Source: Desulfobotulus pelophilus
GTDB lineage: Bacteria; Desulfobacterota; Desulfobacteria; Desulfobacterales; ASO4-4
Direction of reading: 5' to 3'
Length of the DNA: 35,881 nucleotides
Assembly (NCBI RefSeq): GCF_026155325.1
Contig: NZ_JAPFPW010000024.1
Span: forward strand, 1-35,881
This document shows, piece by piece, positions 7,235-15,382 of this stretch (position 1 is its first letter; every line of letters starts with the position of its first letter). The position numbers were made by a program, and so were the translations under genes. The notes under the pieces are model-generated. The model had not been told where the DNA came from. It searched no databases and saw only the letters and a list, made by a program, of their open reading frames with translations.

Positions 7235-8272
7235 ATGATCCGAGCTTCTGTTGTCGGTGCAACAGGATATGCTGGTGCCGAGCTGGTGCGCATCCTGAGT
7301 GGTCATCCTGAAGTACGTCTGTCCATGCTTACCTCCCATCAGTATGCCGGGCAGTTGTTCTCTGACGTTTTTCCGGCGTTCTTTCAACGTGTTGCTTTGC
7401 CCCTTGAAGAGTTCGATACCCGAAAACTTGCGGAGTGTTCTGATGTGGTTTTTATGGCTTTACCCCACAGCATGCCTATGACTATGGTTCCGGAGCTTCT
7501 GCAAGGGGGGTGCAGAGTGGTGGATCTCTCTGCTGATTTTCGTTTTTCAGACCCCTTTGCTTATGAAGTTGCCTATGAACCTCACCGTGCTCCTGAGCTA
7601 TGTCGCCATGCGGTTTACGGATTGAGTGAGATTTTTAGGGAAAAAATTACCGGTGCGTCGCTTGTTGGAAATCCAGGCTGCTATCCAACCTGTATTCTTT
7701 TGCCCCTTCTTCCCCTTGCAACGCCTGGCTGGCTGGATCTTTCCCGTGTTATATGTGATGCAAAGTCGGGAGTGAGTGGTGCAGGAAGAGGGGTTTCACT
7801 TGCAACCCACTTCTGTGAGATCGCGCAGGCTTTTAAGGCCTATAAGGTGGGAGAGCACAGGCATCGGCCGGAAATCGTTAATGTGCTGGAAATGGTTACC
7901 GGTGAAAAATCCAGGCTTACTTTTGTGCCTCATCTCGTACCGGCCATCCGGGGAATGCTTGCCACAACCTATGTGTCGCTACGAGAAGAAAAAAGCGAGG
8001 CGGAGCTGAGGGAAAGGTTGCGAGATGCCTACCGGGGCAATGATTTTATCCGGATTCTTCCGGAAAATAGTTTCCCTGACCTCTCTCATGTCCGGGGTAC
8101 GAACTGTTGTGATATTGGCCTGAGGGTCGATCGGGAAAGCGGCATGCTCATACTGATTTCAGCCATCGACAATCTTGTCAAGGGGGCTGCCGGTCAAGCG
8201 GTGCAGAATATGAACATCATGTGGAGGCTGGAAGAGACGATGGGTTTAGGAGCTCTCCCGCCTGTGGTGTGA
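7235..8272 (+). CDS. argC: N-acetyl-gamma-glutamyl-phosphate reductase
   Basis: ArgC carries out the NADPH-dependent reduction of N-acetyl-glutamyl phosphate to the semialdehyde, the third step of arginine biosynthesis, in the cytoplasm. The 345-residue length is normal. The dinucleotide loop VGATGYAGAELVRIL is at residues 7-21. The catalytic cysteine is C149 in GNPGCYPT. KSGVSGAGRG (about 178-187) and the HRHRPEI motif with the likely base (H208 or H210) follow. ATG 7235 is used because AAGGGG precedes it and the family begins exactly here; an upstream in-frame start at 7163 would add 24 unsupported residues. No other arg gene is in the window. The symporter gene follows after 50 nt and may be cotranscribed. 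Confidence 0.97.
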   Translation: MIRASVVGATGYAGAELVRILSGHPEVRLSMLTSHQYAGQLFSDVFPAFFQRVALPLEEFDTRKLAECSDVVFMALPHSMPMTMVPELLQGGCRVVDLSADFRFSDPFAYEVAYEPHRAPELCRHAVYGLSEIFREKITGASLVGNPGCYPTCILLPLLPLATPGWLDLSRVICDAKSGVSGAGRGVSLATHFCEIAQAFKAYKVGEHRHRPEIVNVLEMVTGEKSRLTFVPHLVPAIRGMLATTYVSLREEKSEAELRERLRDAYRGNDFIRILPENSFPDLSHVRGTNCCDIGLRVDRESGMLILISAIDNLVKGAAGQAVQNMNIMWRLEETMGLGALPPVV

Positions 8273-8322
8273 ACGGATACGGTACGCGACATTTCTGTTG
8301 CAGATCAAATTAAGGAAAAAGG

Positions 8323-9774
8323 ATGCTGATTAAAACCCTTGTTGTAATTGTTTATTTTGCAGTGATCCTCTGGGCGGGTATTGCGGGACTACGCCGAACC
8401 CGGTCTTTTGCGGACTATTTCCTGGGAGGAGGGAATATAGGCCCTTGGATGAGTGCCTTTACCTATGCTACCGCTTATTTTTCCGCCGTACTTTTCATTG
8501 GTTTCGCCGGGAGTGTAGGGTGGAATTTTGGTTTGTCCGGACTGTGGATTGCTCTTGGTAATGCCCTGATAGGTGTCATGGGTGTATGGGTGATTATGGG
8601 AAGGGCCATTAAAAAAATGTCCCTCACCTATGGCGTGCACACCATGGCTGAGTTTTTTGAGAAGCGATATAACAGCCCGGGTTTAAAACTTTTTGCAGCG
8701 TTTGCAATTTTTGTTTTTTTTATTCCCTATACCAGCGCAGTTTTTATGGGGCTTTCCTATCTTTTTCGTTCAAATTTTGGCATGGATTACGGCTTGGCCT
8801 TGGGTATTATGGGTAGTATGACAGCGCTTTATATGATTCTTGGCGGTTACCGATCTATGGCATTGGTGGATGTTTTTTTTGGTATGATCATGGTTGGTGG
8901 TGTTCTCATGTTGCTGGGCTTTACCCTCCACAAAGGGGGTGGGGTTGTCAATATTGTTTATGATCTGCAGGCAATTAATCCAGAACTCAGCTCTTTAGTC
9001 GGTCCTCCAGGCTGGTGGCCGCTTTTTTGTCTGGTTTTTCTTACTAGTGTGGCTCCCTTTGCGATGCCACAACTGGTGCAGAAATTTTATGCGATAAAAG
9101 ACAACAGGGCTATTCGCATCGGTACGGTTGCCTCTACGCTTTTTGCCCTGATGATCAGCGGAATCGCCTATTTTATAGGCTCCACAACCCGGCTCTTTCT
9201 TTCCCCGGATGCAACGCCCGGAGCCTTTCGGGATGGATTCCCTCTTTTTGACGCCCTTATGCCAGAACTGCTAGCAAATGTGGTACCGGCTTCACTTTCA
9301 GTTCTTATTCTGCTTCTGGTTCTTTCGGCATCCATGTCAACTCTTGCGGCTCTTGTGCTCATTTCCAGTTCGGCGATGGTGAAGGATTTCTATGCGGGTT
9401 TTGTACGGAAAGATGCTTCAGATCTGCAGCTGACCGTACTGATGCGCTATGCAAGTTTCTTTTTTATTCTGCTTTCCGTGCTCCTTGCCTATGCACGACC
9501 TTCATCTATTGTGATGATTCTGGGTATTTCCTGGGGCGCCATAGGATCCGCTTTTTTGGGGCCTTTTATATGGGGGCTGTTCTCTGAAAAAACCACCAAA
9601 CTGTCCGCACTGGTGTCAGGTTTTGGTGGTCTCTTTACCTGTCTTCTGTTGTATTTTTTGGGAAAAAGTTCACCAGAGGCTGGCACTCTGGGTATGTTGA
9701 CATCACTGATACTCGCTCCTTTGGTAACATGGATTACTGTTTGGGCTAATAAATTCGTAGCGGTGCGAGGGTAG
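8323..9774 (+). CDS. Sodium:solute symporter (SSS family)
   Basis: This is a 483-residue inner-membrane protein with about 12-13 hydrophobic helices, typical of the SSS family (PutP, PanF and related), which use the sodium gradient to import small solutes. The N-terminal motif RSFADYFLGGGNIGPWMSAF, then the TYATAYFSA helix, is characteristic of the first two core helices. ILGGYRSMALVDVFFGMIM in the middle matches the conserved 'GG...a...D..Q' region of SSS proteins. The substrate cannot be read from the sequence; pantothenate, proline and organic acids are all possible. ATG 8323 has AAGGAAAAAGG upstream. The N-terminus is complete, with no truncation seen. It sits between argC and folD, which gives no clear hint of the substrate. 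Confidence 0.88.
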   Translation: MLIKTLVVIVYFAVILWAGIAGLRRTRSFADYFLGGGNIGPWMSAFTYATAYFSAVLFIGFAGSVGWNFGLSGLWIALGNALIGVMGVWVIMGRAIKKMSLTYGVHTMAEFFEKRYNSPGLKLFAAFAIFVFFIPYTSAVFMGLSYLFRSNFGMDYGLALGIMGSMTALYMILGGYRSMALVDVFFGMIMVGGVLMLLGFTLHKGGGVVNIVYDLQAINPELSSLVGPPGWWPLFCLVFLTSVAPFAMPQLVQKFYAIKDNRAIRIGTVASTLFALMISGIAYFIGSTTRLFLSPDATPGAFRDGFPLFDALMPELLANVVPASLSVLILLLVLSASMSTLAALVLISSSAMVKDFYAGFVRKDASDLQLTVLMRYASFFFILLSVLLAYARPSSIVMILGISWGAIGSAFLGPFIWGLFSEKTTKLSALVSGFGGLFTCLLLYFLGKSSPEAGTLGMLTSLILAPLVTWITVWANKFVAVRG

Positions 9775-9866
9775 CGTTTTAAGGGGTGAGTACCCGTTGC
9801 CGGGGGCTTATTGGCTAAATACTTTCCGGTAGCCTAAAAATACGACAAATCGCAGGAGGCAGATGC

Positions 9867-10772
9867 ATGACGGCAAAAATTATCCGTGGGACAGACCTGC
9901 GGGAAGCACTTCTGGACGAAGTTGCGGTGGACGTATTGCGTATGAAGGAACAGTATGGGCGACCTCCGGGGCTTGTAACCATACTTGTGGGTGAAAATCC
10001 GGCGTCCCTTTCCTATGTGTCTTTGAAGATAAAAACAGCACACAGAGTCGGGTTCAAGGAAGTTCAGGAGAACTTGCCTGAAAATATATCGGAAAATGAG
10101 CTTTTGGAATGCATAAAAAAATATAATAATGATGAAACTATCGACGGTATTCTTGTTCAGTTGCCGTTACCTGGCCACATAAATGAGGGAAAGGTCATAG
10201 AGACCATCGATCCTGTAAAGGATGTGGATGCTTTTCATCCGGTGAATGTCGGCCGTTTGATGCAGGAGGGTGCTGCCGCTCCGTTTCTTCCATGTACGCC
10301 CGCAGGAATCATGGAAATGCTGATTCGATCCGAGGTCCCTGTTGCCGGAGCTGAAGTGGTTGTTGTCGGCCGTTCCAATATTGTAGGAAAACCCATTGCT
10401 AATCTGCTGCTTCAGAAAGGAGCAGCAGCTAATGCCACGGTTACGGTTGTACATACGGGAACAAGAAATATTGCTGAGCACTGTCTTCGGGCCGATATTC
10501 TTATTGTGGCAGCCGGAGTACCGAATCTGGTCCGCCCTGAATGGATCAAGGCGGGGGCCTGTGTGATTGATGTGGGTGTAAACCGGGTGGGAGAATCGGT
10601 CAGTGCTGTAACAGGGAAAAAAATAGCTTTGCTCCGTGGTGATGTGGATTATGACGCAGCTCTGGAAGTCGCCGGTTGGATAACACCGGTTCCGGGAGGT
10701 GTGGGGCCTATGACCATAGCCATGCTTATGAAAAACACTGTAAAAGCCATGAAACTTCGCAGGACGTCCTGA
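9867..10772 (+). CDS. folD: Methylenetetrahydrofolate dehydrogenase/cyclohydrolase
   Basis: FolD is the bifunctional enzyme that interconverts 5,10-methylene-THF, 5,10-methenyl-THF and 10-formyl-THF, supplying one-carbon units for purines and fMet-tRNA. In acetyl-CoA-pathway organisms it also serves the methyl branch. The protein has 301 residues. The catalytic pair Y50 and K54 lies in SLSYVSLKIK. DGILVQLPLPGHI (93-105), the Rossmann motif VVGRSNIVGKP (166-176) and PVPGGVGPMT (274-283) are all intact. An AGGAGG Shine-Dalgarno (9854-9859) sits 7 nt before ATG 9867, the second of two near-adjacent ATGs. The position KDVDAF has alanine where many homologues have glycine, a minor change. It lies in the plus-strand run after the symporter. 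Confidence 0.97.
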   Translation: MTAKIIRGTDLREALLDEVAVDVLRMKEQYGRPPGLVTILVGENPASLSYVSLKIKTAHRVGFKEVQENLPENISENELLECIKKYNNDETIDGILVQLPLPGHINEGKVIETIDPVKDVDAFHPVNVGRLMQEGAAAPFLPCTPAGIMEMLIRSEVPVAGAEVVVVGRSNIVGKPIANLLLQKGAAANATVTVVHTGTRNIAEHCLRADILIVAAGVPNLVRPEWIKAGACVIDVGVNRVGESVSAVTGKKIALLRGDVDYDAALEVAGWITPVPGGVGPMTIAMLMKNTVKAMKLRRTS

Positions 10773-10889
10773 ATGTATTCGATTTGCATGGGGCTTTCCG
10801 ATGGGAGTGGCGGCCCATGAGGGGGGTAGGGCTGCTCCCCGAATGTTTTTCGAAACGGATGTCCTTTCGGCCCTAGGGCTACTTGTATC

Positions 10890-10917
10890 TTGACAGTTTG
10901 CTGACGTATGGTAAAAA
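10890..10917 (+). promoter_or_regulatory. Probable promoter of the M23 peptidase gene
   Basis: A perfect TTGACA (10890-10895) is followed after 16 nt by TAAAAA (10912-10917, 4 of 6 match). The predicted start is about 70 nt upstream of ATG 10995. No other promoter is obvious in the 222-nt gap after folD. Confidence 0.5.
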
Positions 10918-10994
10918 TATTCACTGGTAAGTATTGACTACTCTCTGCGGGGTTGAACAGGCTCCCTTCTCTTTCAGAAACACGGGACATAGGC

Positions 10995-11921
10995 ATGAAT
11001 CAAAAGATGACCTTCTACATAATGAGTCATTCGGGAACCAGAATTCGTGAACTTACGTTCCCTAAGGCCTTTGTTTACCTGGTATTTTTATTCGTTTTGT
11101 TCTTTATATCGCTCTTTGCATGGGTTATGTATGATTACAGTCGTCTTGCCGCACGTGCAGCAGAGGTACCCTTTCTTCAGTCGGAACTGACGGTGAGCGA
11201 AGAGAGTCTGTCCATACAGAGGGATCAGCTTCAGGTTTTTGCAAAGGAACTGAATCTGTTAAAAAACCGGATTCTAACCCTGTCTGAATTTGAACAGAAA
11301 ATTAGAACTATTGCAAACTTGCAGGCAACGGAAGGTGGCGAGGGTATTTTCGGGCTCGGAGGGCCTCATGTGGAAGATCTGGATACACGGCTTGAACTAT
11401 CCGATACCCATGCCAGTCTTATCCGGGAGATGCACGATCGTGTGGTGCATCTCGACAGTGGTTCTTCTGAACGGATCGACAGTTTTGAAGCCCTGCTCCA
11501 ATCTCTTGAGGACCAGCGAAATCTTCTGGCTGTTACTCCCGCAATTCGACCTGCAGATGGGTGGGTTACTTCGAGTTTCGGTTACCGAACTTCTCCATTT
11601 ACTGGAAAGCGGGAGTTTCACAGTGGACTGGACATTGCCAATCGTATGGGGACCCCCATACTCGCAACGGCAGATGGCATTATAAGTTTTTCAGGTGAGC
11701 GGGGTGCCATTGGTATAGTGGTGAATATTGATCATGGTCATGGTCTTGTTACCCGGTATGGTCATTTGAAGAAATCCCTGGTTAAAACGGGTCAGAGAGT
11801 AAAAAGGGGTGAGGTTATAGCAAAAATGGGTAATACAGGTCGCAGTACAGGGCCTCATGTCCACTATGAGGTTCGCCTGAATGGCGTTCCCGTTAATCCA
11901 GGCAAGTATATTCTTGATTGA
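10995..11921 (+). CDS. Membrane-anchored M23 family murein peptidase
   Basis: This 308-residue protein has a single N-terminal membrane anchor (about 25-47), a periplasmic coiled coil (about 55-110), a linker, and a C-terminal LytM/M23 zinc peptidase domain (about 188-305). The fold signature FGYRTSPFTG is followed by FHSGLDIA with zinc ligands H209 and D213, and GPHVHYEVR with H288 and H290; H257 in YGHL completes the active site. All ligands are present, so it should cleave peptidoglycan cross-link peptides rather than act as an inactive EnvC-like activator. The C-terminal NGVPVNPGKYI is typical of the family. ATG 10995 is chosen because the mature N-terminus (basic, then hydrophobic) begins there; a TTG at 10953 would add 14 residues. 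Its exact role, in cell division, elongation or turnover, is not visible. Confidence 0.9.
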   Translation: MNQKMTFYIMSHSGTRIRELTFPKAFVYLVFLFVLFFISLFAWVMYDYSRLAARAAEVPFLQSELTVSEESLSIQRDQLQVFAKELNLLKNRILTLSEFEQKIRTIANLQATEGGEGIFGLGGPHVEDLDTRLELSDTHASLIREMHDRVVHLDSGSSERIDSFEALLQSLEDQRNLLAVTPAIRPADGWVTSSFGYRTSPFTGKREFHSGLDIANRMGTPILATADGIISFSGERGAIGIVVNIDHGHGLVTRYGHLKKSLVKTGQRVKRGEVIAKMGNTGRSTGPHVHYEVRLNGVPVNPGKYILD

Positions 11922-12128
11922 CGGGGAGGATTCGATCCCTACCGCTTATTCCCTGCTGTTTTCAAAGGTTTTCCTTCCTGAAGCATGAAAGAAGCCCTGG
12001 TTTTGAAAATTTTGGTCTTTTTGAATACCTGGTATTTTTTTAAAGATTGTGAGTAGATTTGGTTGTTCATGGGCTTTATTCAAAGGCATATTCCCGGATA
12101 CAGGCAGAGAGTGTTATTCTTAAGTTCA

Positions 12129-12159
12129 AACCGGGCACTTTTATTTGGCCCGGTTTTTT
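12129..12159 (+). terminator. Intrinsic terminator before secA
   Basis: An 8-bp stem AACCGGGC with GCCCGGTT (12129-12136 and 12148-12155) and an 11-nt loop are followed by a T run. It lies more than 200 nt after the M23 stop codon, so either that transcript has a long 3' tail or a small RNA ends here. Confidence 0.78.
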
Positions 12160-12250
12160 GTTTTGGCATGAAATAGCGGGTGCCCTTTCTTTTAGGTCAT
12201 ATCAAAGAAGAATGGGGCCCCATAAAAAAAGAATAGTCGTATTTTTCTTT

Positions 12251-12294
12251 CTGCACTCAGGCACAGATTTGTGAGTGCAGGAGTGACGTTTTTT
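12251..12294 (+). promoter_or_regulatory. secA leader hairpin, possible attenuator
   Basis: A perfect 9-bp stem CTGCACTCA with TGAGTGCAG (12251-12259 and 12272-12280) has a 12-nt loop, and T6 follows at 12289-12294 after 8 nt. It ends about 22 nt before the secA start. The gap between stem and T run makes it a poor terminator, but it could be an attenuator or translational control element. In other bacteria secA is regulated in its leader by secretion status, though by different means. Confidence 0.4.
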
Positions 12295-12316
12295 ATCAGA
12301 AGATCAGGAAGGGCTT

Positions 12317-14836
12317 ATGATCGCACGTCTGTTGACCCGGGTATTTGGCAGCCGCAACCAGAGAGAGTTAAAACGAATTCAGGGGTATGTTGACGCAGTC
12401 AATGCCCTTGAGCCGGAAATGACGGAGCTGGAAGATGCCGTGCTGGCAGCAAAAACTGAATTTTTTCGTGAGCGCTTTCTTTCCGGAGAATCCCTTGAAT
12501 CCCTTTTGCCGGAAGCGTTTGCTGTGGCGCGTGAAGCTTCCAGAAGAGTGCTGGGTATGCGCCACTTTGACTGTCAGCTGATCGGTGGCGTAGCCCTTCA
12601 TGAAGGAGGGATTGCCGAGATGAAAACCGGTGAGGGCAAAACTCTGGTGGCAACACTAGCGGCTTATCTTAACGCCATTACCGGCAAGGGTGTTCATGTT
12701 GTTACTGTGAACGATTATCTGGCTCGCAGAGATGCGGACTGGATGGGGAAACTGTATGGGTTTTTGGGACTTTCTGTAGGAATTGTTGTTCATGGGATGG
12801 ATGATATCCAGAGGAGGGAAGCCTACGGTTCCGATATTACCTATGGAACAAATAACGAGTTTGGTTTCGATTACCTTAGGGACAATATGAAGTTTCACAG
12901 CCAGACACTGGCACAGAGGGATCTCAATTTTGCCATCGTGGATGAGGTTGACAGTATTCTGATTGACGAAGCGAGAACTCCCCTGATTATTTCTGGTCCG
13001 GCAGAAAAGTCTACGGAGCTTTACTATTCCGTCAATTTGATTATGCCGGCCCTGAAGGAAGAACGGGATTATCTTGTTGATGAAAAAGCTCGGACCGTTT
13101 CTCTTACGGAAGAAGGAGTGGCAAGGGTTGAAGAACTTCTGAAAACTCCCAATATATATGAGCCTGCGAATATTGAAGTGCTGCATCATGTAAATCAGGC
13201 TCTCAAGGCCTATGCTCTGTTCAAGAGGGATGCGGATTATATTGTGCAAGATGAAAAAGTAATCATTGTTGACGAGTTTACCGGGCGTTTGATGCCGGGA
13301 AGGCGTTACAGTGAGGGCCTTCATCAGGCACTGGAGGCCAAGGAAGGAGTTCCCATTGAAAATGAAAACCAGACTCTTGCCTCCATTACTTTTCAAAATT
13401 ATTTTCGTATGTATGACAAGCTTGCGGGCATGACAGGTACTGCTGAAACGGAAGCTGCAGAATTTAAGAAGATTTATGGCCTTGATGTTTTGTCTATACC
13501 CACTCATAAGCCCATGGTAAGAATGGATTTTCCGGATGTGATTTATAAGACAAGAAATGAGAAGTTCAAGGCCGTTGTTGAGGAAATTGTGCAGCTTCAT
13601 AAAAAGGGGCAGCCTGTTTTGGTGGGGACCATCAATATTGATATCTCCGAATACCTGAGCAAGCTTCTGGCAAAACGAAATGTTCCTCATGAGGTTCTCA
13701 ATGCGAAAAATCATCAGAAGGAAGCCGAAATTGTGTCTATGGCCGGGCAGAAAGGTCACGTAACCATAGCAACCAACATGGCTGGCAGGGGTACGGATAT
13801 TGTGTTGGGAGAAGGCGTTCGCGAACTGGGCGGGCTTCATATACTTGGGACCGAACGCCACGAATCCCGGCGTATAGACAATCAGCTACGAGGTCGTTCC
13901 GGACGGCAGGGCGATCCAGGCTCTTCCCGTTTTTACCTTTCCCTTGAAGATGATCTGTTGAGGATTTTTGGTGGAGAACGTATAGGAAAGATCATGGATC
14001 GTCTCGGGCTTGAAGAAGGAGAGCCCATCGAGCACGGCTTGATCTCCAGAGCCATTGAAAATTCACAGAAAAAAGTTGAAGGCCACAACTTTGACATTCG
14101 CAAGCATATTCTTGAATATGATGATGTGATGAACCAGCAGCGGGAGGTGATTTACCGCCAGCGCAGAGAAGCCCTGACCAGTGGGTCTCTAAAACCATCT
14201 GTTCTTGAGATGATTGAAGAACTTTCTGAAAACATAGCCTATTCTTTTGATTATCATCCAGGACATGATGCCATTTCATGGGAGATGATCAAAGAGGCTG
14301 TGGAACGCCGGTTCTTTTTTCAGATACCGGCACCTGAGGAAGATTTGATGGATAATCTTCTGCCTGAAGTTCTGTCGGGTTTCATACGGGATGCTGCGGT
14401 CAGAGTCTATGAGGATAAAGAGTCTCTGATCGGAGAGGAGGAGATGCGCCAGCTGGAACGGTTTATTGTACTGCAGACCGTTGATGGCATGTGGAAAGAT
14501 CATCTTCTGAGCATGGATCATTTGAAAGATGGCATTGGTCTGCGTGGCTATGCTCAGCAAAACCCTCTTATTATATATAAAAAAGAGGGTTTTGCTATGT
14601 TTCAGGATATGATCCATCGGATTAAAAATGAGGTTGTGGGCCTTCTTTTCCGTGTGCAGATTCGAAGGGAAACAGAGCTTGACTCGTTACCGGAACCCAA
14701 ACAGGATAAACTGGTTTTTTCCCATGGTAAGCATGATGAGGGTAAGGTTCCTGTGAGGCGTTCGGAAGTCAAGGTGGGAAGAAATGATCTTTGTCCTTGC
14801 GGCAGTGGGAAAAAGTATAAAAAGTGTTGTGGATGA
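12317..14836 (+). CDS. secA: Preprotein translocase ATPase SecA
   Basis: SecA is the ATP-driven motor that pushes unfolded preproteins through the SecYEG channel. At 839 residues it is full length. The N-terminus ([20 protein letters not shown]) and the Walker A loop GEGKT (105-109) are typical, and the DEAD-like Walker B region [19 protein letters not shown] follows at about 208-226. The preprotein cross-linking and helicase-like domains are intact, with AGRGTDI and [13 protein letters not shown] motifs. The C-terminal SEC-C zinc finger [14 protein letters not shown] (826-839) is present, so SecB or ribosome binding through this tail is likely. ATG 12317 is preceded by an AGGAAGGG Shine-Dalgarno. 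The gene stands alone, with hairpins on both sides. Confidence 0.98.
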   Translation: MIARLLTRVFGSRNQRELKRIQGYVDAVNALEPEMTELEDAVLAAKTEFFRERFLSGESLESLLPEAFAVAREASRRVLGMRHFDCQLIGGVALHEGGIAEMKTGEGKTLVATLAAYLNAITGKGVHVVTVNDYLARRDADWMGKLYGFLGLSVGIVVHGMDDIQRREAYGSDITYGTNNEFGFDYLRDNMKFHSQTLAQRDLNFAIVDEVDSILIDEARTPLIISGPAEKSTELYYSVNLIMPALKEERDYLVDEKARTVSLTEEGVARVEELLKTPNIYEPANIEVLHHVNQALKAYALFKRDADYIVQDEKVIIVDEFTGRLMPGRRYSEGLHQALEAKEGVPIENENQTLASITFQNYFRMYDKLAGMTGTAETEAAEFKKIYGLDVLSIPTHKPMVRMDFPDVIYKTRNEKFKAVVEEIVQLHKKGQPVLVGTINIDISEYLSKLLAKRNVPHEVLNAKNHQKEAEIVSMAGQKGHVTIATNMAGRGTDIVLGEGVRELGGLHILGTERHESRRIDNQLRGRSGRQGDPGSSRFYLSLEDDLLRIFGGERIGKIMDRLGLEEGEPIEHGLISRAIENSQKKVEGHNFDIRKHILEYDDVMNQQREVIYRQRREALTSGSLKPSVLEMIEELSENIAYSFDYHPGHDAISWEMIKEAVERRFFFQIPAPEEDLMDNLLPEVLSGFIRDAAVRVYEDKESLIGEEEMRQLERFIVLQTVDGMWKDHLLSMDHLKDGIGLRGYAQQNPLIIYKKEGFAMFQDMIHRIKNEVVGLLFRVQIRRETELDSLPEPKQDKLVFSHGKHDEGKVPVRRSEVKVGRNDLCPCGSGKKYKKCCG

Positions 14837-14839
14837 TTC

Positions 14840-14880
14840 CAGGGCTCGACACGTTTATATGTGTCAATATGTTTGCCCTG
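14840..14880 (+). terminator. Two-tier hairpin just after secA
   Basis: Four nucleotides after the stop codon, CAGGGC (14840-14845) pairs with GCCCTG (14875-14880), and inside it GACACGT pairs with ATGTGTC around a TTAT loop. No T tract follows, so it is more likely an mRNA 3'-end stabiliser or processing structure than a classical terminator. Confidence 0.45.
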
Positions 14881-14986
14881 TATTCATATGGGTGGTTCCA
14901 TTTACCAATGTAAAACGCTATGCAACTGAATGGTTGTGGCAAAGGCTGTTTTTTTATGCTTGACCTTAACTGAAGAAGCATTAGTC

Positions 14987-15022
14987 TAAAAAAGACTCCG
15001 GAGCGATTTCGGGGTCTTTTTC
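14987..15022 (+). terminator. Intrinsic terminator upstream of clpS
   Basis: AAAAAGACTCCG pairs with CGGGGTCTTTTT (one G-T wobble) around a 9-nt loop, and the T-rich arm serves as the T tract. It probably ends the secA transcript. It stops only about 22 nt before the clpS Shine-Dalgarno, leaving no space for a normal promoter between the two, so clpS transcription must start upstream or inside it. Confidence 0.75.
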
Positions 15023-15058
15023 TGATCTGTAGACACACCAACCAAGGAGCAGCAGCCC

Positions 15059-15382
15059 ATGGTGGGGCCTGGTACGGAATTCGAGCAGTCACTGGAGGAG
15101 CTTATAAAGGGCGCAGAGGAAACCAAAGAGCCGTCCCTTTATAAAGTTTTGTTGCATAACGATGATTATACCACTATGGACTTTGTCGTTGAGGTGCTGG
15201 TGACTATTTTTCATAAGTCGCTGGAGGACGCCACGCAGATAATGCTGAGTGTCCATCGGAGAGGGGTGGGGTTGTGTGGTATTTACCCCTATGATGTTGC
15301 CGAAAGTAAGGTGGATGCCGTTACCCTGCATGCCAGGAGTCATGGTTTTCCCCTCAGGACAACGATGGAGAAGGAATCATGA
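15059..15382 (+). CDS. clpS: ATP-dependent Clp protease adaptor ClpS
   Basis: ClpS binds proteins whose N-terminal residue is Leu, Phe, Tyr or Trp (the bacterial N-degron) and delivers them to ClpAP. The protein is 107 residues. The recognition pocket is complete and at the same numbering as in E. coli: N34, D35 and D36 in HNDDYTTMDFVVEVL, and H66 in SVHRRGVGLCG. The flexible N-terminal tail (1-25), which engages ClpA, is present. ATG 15059 has AAGGAG at 15044-15049. The stop overlaps the clpA start as ATGA (15379-15382), a sign of translational coupling between adaptor and unfoldase. Confidence 0.96.
   Translation: MVGPGTEFEQSLEELIKGAEETKEPSLYKVLLHNDDYTTMDFVVEVLVTIFHKSLEDATQIMLSVHRRGVGLCGIYPYDVAESKVDAVTLHARSHGFPLRTTMEKES

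Larger units (their letters stand above)
11922..12316. other. Intergenic region between M23 peptidase and secA
   Basis: These 395 bases hold no gene I can support; a frame at 12059-12274 lacks a start signal and crosses both hairpins. The region contains an 8-bp inverted repeat TTTTCAAA...TTTGAAAA (about 11959-12009), the intrinsic terminator at 12129-12159, and a 9-bp hairpin at 12251-12280 close to secA. The first terminator probably ends the M23 transcript. The second hairpin would then be in the secA leader. Confidence 0.6.

Noticed and set aside
11928-11950. GGATTCGATCCC, resembling a tRNA T-arm
   Set aside because: No acceptor, D or anticodon stem can be built around it, and it abuts the stop codon of the M23 gene.
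12656-13861. 401-codon open frame on the minus strand
   Set aside because: It lies entirely opposite secA in another frame, with no family motif; a long antisense frame over a conserved gene is expected by chance at this base composition.
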